Shown here piece by piece: positions 7,826 through 11,562 of a stretch of 11,562 nt of DNA. Made by a program: the position numbers and the translations under genes. The notes under the pieces are model-generated. The model ran no database searches and was not told the origin of the DNA. It saw only the letters and a program-made list of their open reading frames with translations. Origin of the DNA: an archaeon (lineage in GTDB: Archaea; Asgardarchaeota; Hermodarchaeia; Hermodarchaeales; Hermodarchaeaceae). The number at the start of each line of letters is the position of its first letter. The stretch's first letter is position 1. The stretch spans positions 1-11,562 of the forward strand of contig JABXGU010000795.1 in the NCBI GenBank assembly GCA_016550415.1, written 5' to 3'.

Positions 7826-7831
7826 ACCTCA
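7826..7831 (-). promoter_or_regulatory. Shine-Dalgarno site deciding the nuoJ start
   Basis: TGAGGT on the minus strand has its GAGG core 8 bases before ATG at 7818. It lies inside the coding sequence if the GTG at 7836 were used. Confidence 0.5.
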
Positions 7832-7863
7832 GCCACAATAACTGGAGCACCTTAGACCCGCAT

Positions 7864-7870
7864 GTTTATA
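7864..7870 (-). promoter_or_regulatory. TATA-like element for the nuoJ-J'-K-L-M-N operon
   Basis: TATAAAC on the minus strand, preceded by a TTTTAAG stretch. A transcript start about 26 bases downstream would fall near 7841, leaving a short leader that contains the SD of the ATG at 7818. Judged by eye. Confidence 0.35.
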
Positions 7871-7945
7871 GGTTCTTCTTAAAAGCTTGACTACAATTTG
7901 AGATTTTGGCTCACAAGAGCCTATTGAACACTGTTGTAAATTAAA

Positions 7946-7957
7946 AAGTTAAATATT
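7946..7957 (+). promoter_or_regulatory. TATA-like element for mobB
   Basis: An AT-rich AAGTTAAATATT stretch lies about 40-50 bases before the mobB start. A transcript start about 26 bases downstream (near 7978) would give a leader of about 20 bases containing GGGAGGA. Together with the nuoJ element it makes 7837-7997 a divergent promoter region. Judged by eye. Confidence 0.35.
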
Positions 7958-7997
7958 CAAGCCTACTTCCTCTAAATCAACCAGTTTACAGGGAGGA

Positions 7998-8549
7998 TTG
8001 CAGAAAGTTCTATTTCCACCCACTATATCCATCTTTGGCTTCAAGGATTCAGGAAAAACGATGGTAGCGACTCACGTAATAGAGCACTTCACATCCCAAA
8101 ACCTACGTGTTCTAGCAATTAAGCATGTAGGCGACCCAGACTTCACTTTGGATCGTCCTGGCACAGATTCCCACCGACTTAGTCAAGCAGGATCTACTGG
8201 AGTAATACTCCATAGCGATACATCAACCAGCCTTCTTCTCTCCCATCCAGCAGGCAATCTTAAGGAATTAATGCACTTGGGTGTTTCTAGCAGTCCTGCC
8301 GATATTGTAGTCCTAGAAGGATTTCGAGCTTGGACTCAAGACAATGAGCAAATTGCCAAAATCATCTGCCTTCGAACACAAGAAGAAAGAGAAGAATTGA
8401 CTCAGGGTTTACAGGGTCAATTATTGGCAACATGTTCGCTTAGACCTGATGTAAATGGAGTCCTCCATATCCCTGACCAGTTATCTGAACTTCTGCCCCA
8501 ACTTGATAACTGGCTTGCCACAGCTTCACCCCTACTAGAACATGAATAG
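7998..8549 (+). CDS. mobB: Molybdopterin-guanine dinucleotide biosynthesis adapter MobB
   Basis: A 183-aa P-loop GTP-binding protein that assists MobA in attaching GMP to molybdopterin, making the guanine dinucleotide cofactor of Mo/W enzymes. Walker A GFKDSGKT is at 14-21. AIKHVGD at about 40-46 and GTDSHRLSQAGS at about 54-65 are the MobB signature, and DIVVLEGF at about 101-108 is the Walker B-like strand with the usual LEGF/Y motif. Length is normal. The start is the TTG at 7998; the only SD, GGGAGG at 7991-7996, ends one base before it, which is unusually close, and no in-frame ATG lies between the upstream stop at 7950 and codon 22. It is divergent from the nuoJ operon and precedes a small ORF and nuoA on the same strand. 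A Mo/W enzyme for it is not in the window. Confidence 0.9.
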   Translation: MQKVLFPPTISIFGFKDSGKTMVATHVIEHFTSQNLRVLAIKHVGDPDFTLDRPGTDSHRLSQAGSTGVILHSDTSTSLLLSHPAGNLKELMHLGVSSSPADIVVLEGFRAWTQDNEQIAKIICLRTQEEREELTQGLQGQLLATCSLRPDVNGVLHIPDQLSELLPQLDNWLATASPLLEHE

Positions 8550-8573
8550 ATTATGATGATAATACAACTTTGT

Positions 8574-8577
8574 GAGG
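8574..8577 (+). promoter_or_regulatory. Shine-Dalgarno site of the 53-aa gene
   Basis: GAGG lies exactly 8 bases before the ATG at 8586. This good spacing is the best evidence that the short reading frame is translated. Confidence 0.5.
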
Positions 8578-8585
8578 AATAAGAA

Positions 8586-8747
8586 ATGGAAAAATCGATA
8601 ACCTTGAAAATCTTTGGAAAGGAAATTTCTACCAACGAATTTGTAGAAAAACTCTATAAGGCACTCATCTTCGCGATGATAACATCACTACGTGTACCTG
8701 AACTTTCAGGCAACGAGAAAATCCACATTGAAATCACCAATGACTAA
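8586..8747 (+). CDS. Hypothetical 53-aa protein
   Basis: A short reading frame from ATG to TAA, 36 bases after mobB and on the same strand, with a well-spaced SD. The product starts MEKSITLKIFGKEIS and ends EKIHIEITND. The pattern suggests a beta strand (about 4-9), an amphipathic or hydrophobic helix (about 16-35, EFVEKLYKALIFAMITSL) and a second strand (about 45-51). I do not recognise the family. No cysteines or metal-binding motifs are present. It could be a small partner of MobB or of the complex encoded downstream, or an unrelated small protein. The coding call rests on the SD, the position in the apparent unit and the plausible fold pattern. Confidence 0.6.
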   Translation: MEKSITLKIFGKEISTNEFVEKLYKALIFAMITSLRVPELSGNEKIHIEITND

Positions 8748-8836
8748 TTTCACCATTCACCACAATTCAATAGTAATGAGTCCAAATGTATCGAAGATAT
8801 TCCTAAAAGGGAAATGAACTTTCAGCGTTAGCAAGC

Positions 8837-8850
8837 CTTTTATAATAAAG
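8837..8850 (+). promoter_or_regulatory. TATA-like element for nuoA
   Basis: CTTTTATAATAAAG is the strongest TATA-like run in the 151-base gap between the small gene and nuoA. A transcript start about 26 bases from its centre falls near 8870, downstream of the ATG at 8863 but upstream of the ATG at 8899. This supports the latter as the start and suggests nuoA-B-C can be transcribed separately from mobB. Confidence 0.45.
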
Positions 8851-8883
8851 CAAACCCTCTGAATGTCAACAAGCCACCTATAC

Positions 8884-8890
8884 GTGGTGA
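8884..8890 (+). promoter_or_regulatory. Shine-Dalgarno site deciding the nuoA start
   Basis: GTGGTGA matches the GAGGTGA consensus except for one base and lies 8 bases before ATG at 8899. The alternative ATG at 8863 has no SD. Confidence 0.5.
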
Positions 8891-8898
8891 ACCATACT

Positions 8899-9231
8899 AT
8901 GTTGGCATCCTTGAATGATACAATAGCAAGTGTGTTCAACTTCATTCTTGCCTTTGCGATTATTCTTCTTGTCGTCCTATTGCTCTACTGGATTGGTAAG
9001 AGACTTGCACCATCCAATCCAACAAAAGAAAAGACCACCACATATGCCTGTGGCGAAGATGTTCCAGCTATTAAAGCACAGTTCCACTCACACTTACTGA
9101 GATATGCCGTCTACTTTACCATAGCTGATATTGTTGCATTCATTATTGCAACATCGATGGGAGTCCTTGGCTGGATAGTAGTCATGTATGTCCTCATTGT
9201 GTTTATTTCAGTTATAGCACTACGACGGTAA
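8899..9231 (+). CDS. nuoA: Complex I-like membrane subunit A
   Basis: A 110-aa, three-helix membrane protein of the NuoA/ND3 family, which packs against the H subunit and supports the quinone/ion-coupling site. Helix 1 is at about 10-33. The conserved loop reads TTYACGED (46-54), with the Cys of the ND3 switch loop at 51. Helices 2 and 3 follow (about 66-86 and 88-108). The second helix reads FTIADIVAF, where bacterial NuoA has FxxFDVExxF: Asp77 is kept, but the neighbouring glutamate is Val79. I chose ATG at 8899 from its SD and the TATA-like element; the ATG at 8863 would add 12 residues. It heads an A-B-C gene set 117 bases ahead of nuoB. Family assignment is good despite the divergence. 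Confidence 0.85.
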   Translation: MLASLNDTIASVFNFILAFAIILLVVLLLYWIGKRLAPSNPTKEKTTTYACGEDVPAIKAQFHSHLLRYAVYFTIADIVAFIIATSMGVLGWIVVMYVLIVFISVIALRR

Positions 9232-9348
9232 GAACACTATTGTATCTCCAAGTGTTTATTCCGCTCCACGTTTTTCTTGATAAGCGCAAAGGATTTTAAG
9301 GTGAGTAATATGAATGGGTAGAAGCGCCCAACCAGGAGGCATTTTCAA

Positions 9349-9783
9349 ATGGGTGTAATGGATAAAGTTGTCAAATGGGCTCGTATCAAATCCCCATGGG
9401 TACTTCATCTTAACTCAGGGGGCTGTAATGGGTGTGACATTGAAATTCTTGATGCGCTAACGCCCCGCTATGATCTAGAACGTTTTGGCGTGTTGCTAAA
9501 AGGAAGCCCACGTCATGCTGATGTGCTTCTGTGTAGTGGCCCGATTACAAAGCAGACAGCAAAGCGATTCTTGCGTATCTACAACCAAACCCCAGAACCC
9601 AAGTTTGTAGTGGGCATTGGAGCCTGTGCCATGTCTGGCGGAGTTTTCCGTCAATGCTACAATGTGACCGGGGGACTTGATGGCGTGATTCCAGTGGATG
9701 CGTATATTCCTGGTTGTCCACCTAAACCAGAGGCTATTATCCATGGCGTTGCAGCACTCCTTGGCAAATTACAAAGCGGCTAA
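9349..9783 (+). CDS. nuoB: Iron-sulfur subunit B (NuoB position, group 4 hydrogenase MbhJ/EchC-like)
   Basis: A 144-aa soluble subunit of the peripheral arm holding the [4Fe-4S] cluster closest to the active site. The four likely ligands are Cys26 and Cys29 in GGCNGCDIE, Cys93 in IGACAMSGG and Cys123 in PGCPPKPE. The CxxC spacing and the sequences CNGCDIEIL, PRYDLERFGV, GSPRHADVL and PGCPP are those of small subunits of energy-converting [NiFe] hydrogenases and Mbx-type relatives. Respiratory complex I NuoB instead has two adjacent cysteines. Extra Cys62 and Cys103 are present. AGGAGG lies 9 bases before the ATG. nuoC follows closely. Whether the partner large subunit is a hydrogenase, a sulfur- or ferredoxin-linked (Mbx-like) or an F420H2/quinone-type subunit cannot be told, because D is not in the window. 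Confidence 0.92.
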   Translation: MGVMDKVVKWARIKSPWVLHLNSGGCNGCDIEILDALTPRYDLERFGVLLKGSPRHADVLLCSGPITKQTAKRFLRIYNQTPEPKFVVGIGACAMSGGVFRQCYNVTGGLDGVIPVDAYIPGCPPKPEAIIHGVAALLGKLQSG

Positions 9784-9818
9784 TCATGTAGCATATGTTT
9801 TGGAGGCGAAAATTGAAT

Positions 9819-10316
9819 ATGACAGAAGCTAAAGAATCTGCAAAGACTCCGACGAAGAAGGAAGGTAAAATGATGGCTGATTTTGAGAAGGCCATGGGCG
9901 CTGATTTTGTCGGTTCAGAATTTCTCCGTGAACGAAGTATCGTCCTTTCGGTGCAAACAGCAGCTTTGTTGAAAGCTGTCGAATGGATGAAACAGGAATG
10001 GGGCTTATACCATCTATCAACTATTACTGGTATGGACCTGCAGGGCAAAATTGCTGTCATTTATCATTTTGAAGCAAGAGAAGTCACTGTGAGCCTTAGG
10101 GTGGAGGTTCCAACAACTAAGGCTGAGGTTGATTCCATCACATCGCTGATTCCTGGTGCTGTCCTTTATGAGCGGGAAGTTCATGACTTACTTGGCGTAG
10201 TATTCGCAGGTCATCCGAATCTAAAGCGTCTTGTTCTACCAGAGGACTTCCCTAAAGGCGTATATCCACTACGAAAGGACTGGCAATCACCGAGGCTCGA
10301 TAAACCTGAGGAATAG
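9819..10316 (+). CDS. nuoC: Complex I-like 30-kDa subunit C
   Basis: A 165-aa soluble subunit of the peripheral arm (NuoC/FpoC/MbhK family) that packs against the D and B subunits. The signature is YEREVHDLLGVVFAGHPNL (about 121-139), followed by RLVLPEDF and YPLRKDW near the C-terminus. It ends after this motif, so it is not fused to D. The N-terminal 20 or so residues are lysine-rich and probably disordered. GGAGGCGA at 9802-9809 supports the ATG at 9819. An in-frame TTG at 9813 and ATG at 9795 are alternatives, but the last precedes the SD. It starts 35 bases after nuoB. No nuoD, nuoH or nuoI follows: the next gene is on the other strand. Confidence 0.9.
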   Translation: MTEAKESAKTPTKKEGKMMADFEKAMGADFVGSEFLRERSIVLSVQTAALLKAVEWMKQEWGLYHLSTITGMDLQGKIAVIYHFEAREVTVSLRVEVPTTKAEVDSITSLIPGAVLYEREVHDLLGVVFAGHPNLKRLVLPEDFPKGVYPLRKDWQSPRLDKPEE

Positions 10317-10382
10317 CTTATTCTCTTGGTTGTATTGTTTATAATATTGAGAGAGATGCTTTTGGAATTCATACAATTATGA

Positions 10383-11135
10383 TCAAGTACTCTTAGACTT
10401 TACTTTCAGATTAAGTGTAGAACGCGTATATTCTAGCATTCTTTCATCAAAATGACTTCTACGATGTTTTGAGATACGGATGTACCGAATTGGGCTCTTG
10501 TTCGGTTCAGGACTAGAACTACTCATTTGGATAATCGTGTCACTTATCCGCTCGATACTTTGGACGAAACGATTTGAATGCATCTCAGGATAGAAACTGC
10601 TTATTACCGTAATTTGTCGTTCACGGACAATGGGAAGCATATTAAGCCAAAACTTCCAGGCCACATCTTCTGAGGTCATAGCATTTAATAGTACACTGAG
10701 AGAGTCAACAAAAATACGTGGACGCTCCAATCGCTCAACACACTGAATAAATTCTTCGAATAATTTTGCTGTATAACGAATATTGGAAACACGAATAACG
10801 CTCTCGTCTGGCTTCTCCTTAGGTTGTTCACCAATGCGCATTGAACTCATGGCATCTAGGTAAAGAAGCTGTCCAGGTGTGTCATTTAAATCGACCTTGA
10901 GGAACTTTATCAGCCCTTTATATTCGTTTACGGTGTGCTCGGTGAGGAATAGGATAGCATGCTTTCCTTCTTCTAATCCTTTGATGATATATGACACACC
11001 TAAGTATCCACTAATTCCACGATCTTCTCCACTAAGTTCCTCTAGAAGGGAAGTAGTACCAGGAATAAGCCCTCCAGATAGCATTTTATCCACAGAGGGG
11101 CTCTTGGAAGTGACATATTCTATTTTAGCACTCAT
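10383..11135 (-). CDS. KaiC/RadA-superfamily protein lacking the Walker A motif
   Basis: A 250-aa protein with the RecA-fold layout of archaeal KaiC/RAD55-like ATPases. SVDKMLSGGLIPGTTSLL (14-31) matches the family opening (D-LLGGGIP-G), YIIKGLEEGKHAILFLTEH (49-67) the following helix and strand, and PRIFVDSLSVLL (139-150) the Walker B strand with Asp144. The phosphate-binding loop GxxxxGKT is absent: the region reads LSGEDRGIS (34-42), with no Lys-Thr. It is probably an inactivated, non-hydrolysing paralogue with a binding or regulatory role; such inactivated KaiC/GvpD-type proteins are known in archaea. The start ATG at 11135 is chosen over GTG at 11147. It is convergent with nuoC. The partner process is unknown. 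Confidence 0.8.
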   Translation of the reverse strand: MSAKIEYVTSKSPSVDKMLSGGLIPGTTSLLEELSGEDRGISGYLGVSYIIKGLEEGKHAILFLTEHTVNEYKGLIKFLKVDLNDTPGQLLYLDAMSSMRIGEQPKEKPDESVIRVSNIRYTAKLFEEFIQCVERLERPRIFVDSLSVLLNAMTSEDVAWKFWLNMLPIVRERQITVISSFYPEMHSNRFVQSIERISDTIIQMSSSSPEPNKSPIRYIRISKHRRSHFDERMLEYTRSTLNLKVKSKST

Positions 11136-11248
11136 ACTATCCCCCACAAAAACTGTGTTGGTTAATAGATGCTGTCTATAGCAATTAAACTTGTTACTAC
11201 TAGTATATGCCTATTCCATCTTTTATTATTGGCGGAATATACTGTAGG

Positions 11249-11562
11249 CTAATCCTTTGAAGGTTTATCTGGGAGTTTAGTTTTGTACCCAATAGTGCCG
11301 TCATCAAAGTGGGGGGAACGGTATAATGTGTCTCCTCGTTTTTCTATTTCACGTGCTTCGTCAGCAAGAAAAGCTGCAGTTCGCATCATCTCATGTGCGC
11401 TAGCAACAGTGGGAATGTACTTCTCACGTTCCTTTTGCTTAAAGCAGCCCTTCACATTAAGTCCTGCAACATTAGATGCCATTTCATAAGCTGCTTGAGC
11501 TTTCACGCGTGCATAGGGATTACTAAATTTCCCTGCATTAACTGCGCGAGTAGCATTGATTA
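11249..11562 (-). CDS. Unrecognised gene, 3' end only (runs off the window)
   Basis: The reading frame stays open to the right edge of the window and ends in TAG at 11249, giving at least 103 residues. The visible part begins within [19 protein letters not shown] and continues with Ala-rich, probably helical stretches ([30 protein letters not shown]), ending in a charged, Pro/Lys-rich tail. One cysteine lies in VKGCFK. A GTG at 11506 could be read as a start but has no clear need to be one, because coding-like sequence continues upstream. I recognise no family. It is on the same strand as the KaiC-like gene, 113 bases upstream of it. Confidence 0.55.
   Translation of the reverse strand, partial: INATRAVNAGKFSNPYARVKAQAAYEMASNVAGLNVKGCFKQKEREKYIPTVASAHEMMRTAAFLADEAREIEKRGDTLYRSPHFDDGTIGYKTKLPDKPSKD

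Noticed and set aside
7549..7836. Split NuoJ as a frameshifted pseudogene.
   Set aside because: Each half has its own SD and start, overlaps its neighbour by only 4 bases, and split J genes are known in archaeal relatives.
8552..8700. Possible C/D box sRNA (TGATGA-type box near 8553).
   Set aside because: No CTGA box at the expected distance; the region is explained by an SD and a small gene.
9232..9348. Extra gene in the nuoA-nuoB gap.
   Set aside because: The only ATG-led frame there (near 9310) stops after three codons; the gap holds a T-rich tract and the nuoB SD.
1..11562. CRISPR arrays, insertion sequences, prophage genes.
   Set aside because: No regularly spaced repeats, transposase motifs or phage genes were seen.

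Overview
The window looks archaeal. It carries an 11-subunit-type complex I/energy-converting hydrogenase gene set with no nuoE, nuoF or nuoG, a degenerate KaiC/RadA-like protein, and TATA-like elements about 25-35 bases ahead of several genes. Strong GAGGTGA-type Shine-Dalgarno (SD) sites sit before most starts. Base composition is moderate (roughly mid-40s % GC by eye). An Asgard or other uncultured archaeal lineage is plausible, but I cannot prove the taxon from sequence alone.

Layout, left to right. (1) 75-1583, plus strand: cysteinyl-tRNA synthetase (cysS). A perfect inverted repeat lies at the window edge, and a third copy of its half-site falls on the likely start codon. (2) 1660-1692: a 9-bp hairpin with T-rich flanks on both strands, between two convergent units. 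(3) 7818 down to 1697, minus strand: a tightly packed operon of membrane subunits in the order J(N-half), J(C-half)/MbhE-like, K, L, M, N. The first three genes have 4-base stop/start overlaps or nearly so. (4) 7998-8747, plus strand: mobB and a new 53-residue ORF with a good SD. (5) 8899-10316, plus strand: the A, B and C subunits. (6) 10383-11135, minus strand: a KaiC/RadA-family protein without a Walker A motif. (7) 11249-11562, minus strand: the 3' end of an unrecognised gene.

The main biology is one membrane complex encoded by two divergent blocks. The C subunit (docking) and B subunit (iron-sulfur) belong to the peripheral arm. A, J, J' and K form the membrane link. L, M and N are antiporter-like, ion-pumping modules. 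The D (large/quinone or NiFe), H and I (2x[4Fe-4S]) subunits are absent, so they must be elsewhere or lost. Several subunits look more like membrane-bound hydrogenase/Mrp antiporter (Mbh/Mbx/Mrp) proteins than respiratory complex I. The B subunit has a hydrogenase-type CxxC instead of the complex I tandem Cys-Cys. The K subunit has an MrpC-like DPLxQA segment and lacks the second conserved Glu. The N subunit has MrpD/MbhH-like motifs. The small J' subunit ends in an RGxD segment like the C-terminus of MrpA/MbhE. L and M look like ordinary NuoL/NuoM (FpoL/FpoM). The set therefore reads as a hybrid between complex I and Mbh-type complexes, and it is the most interesting object in the window.
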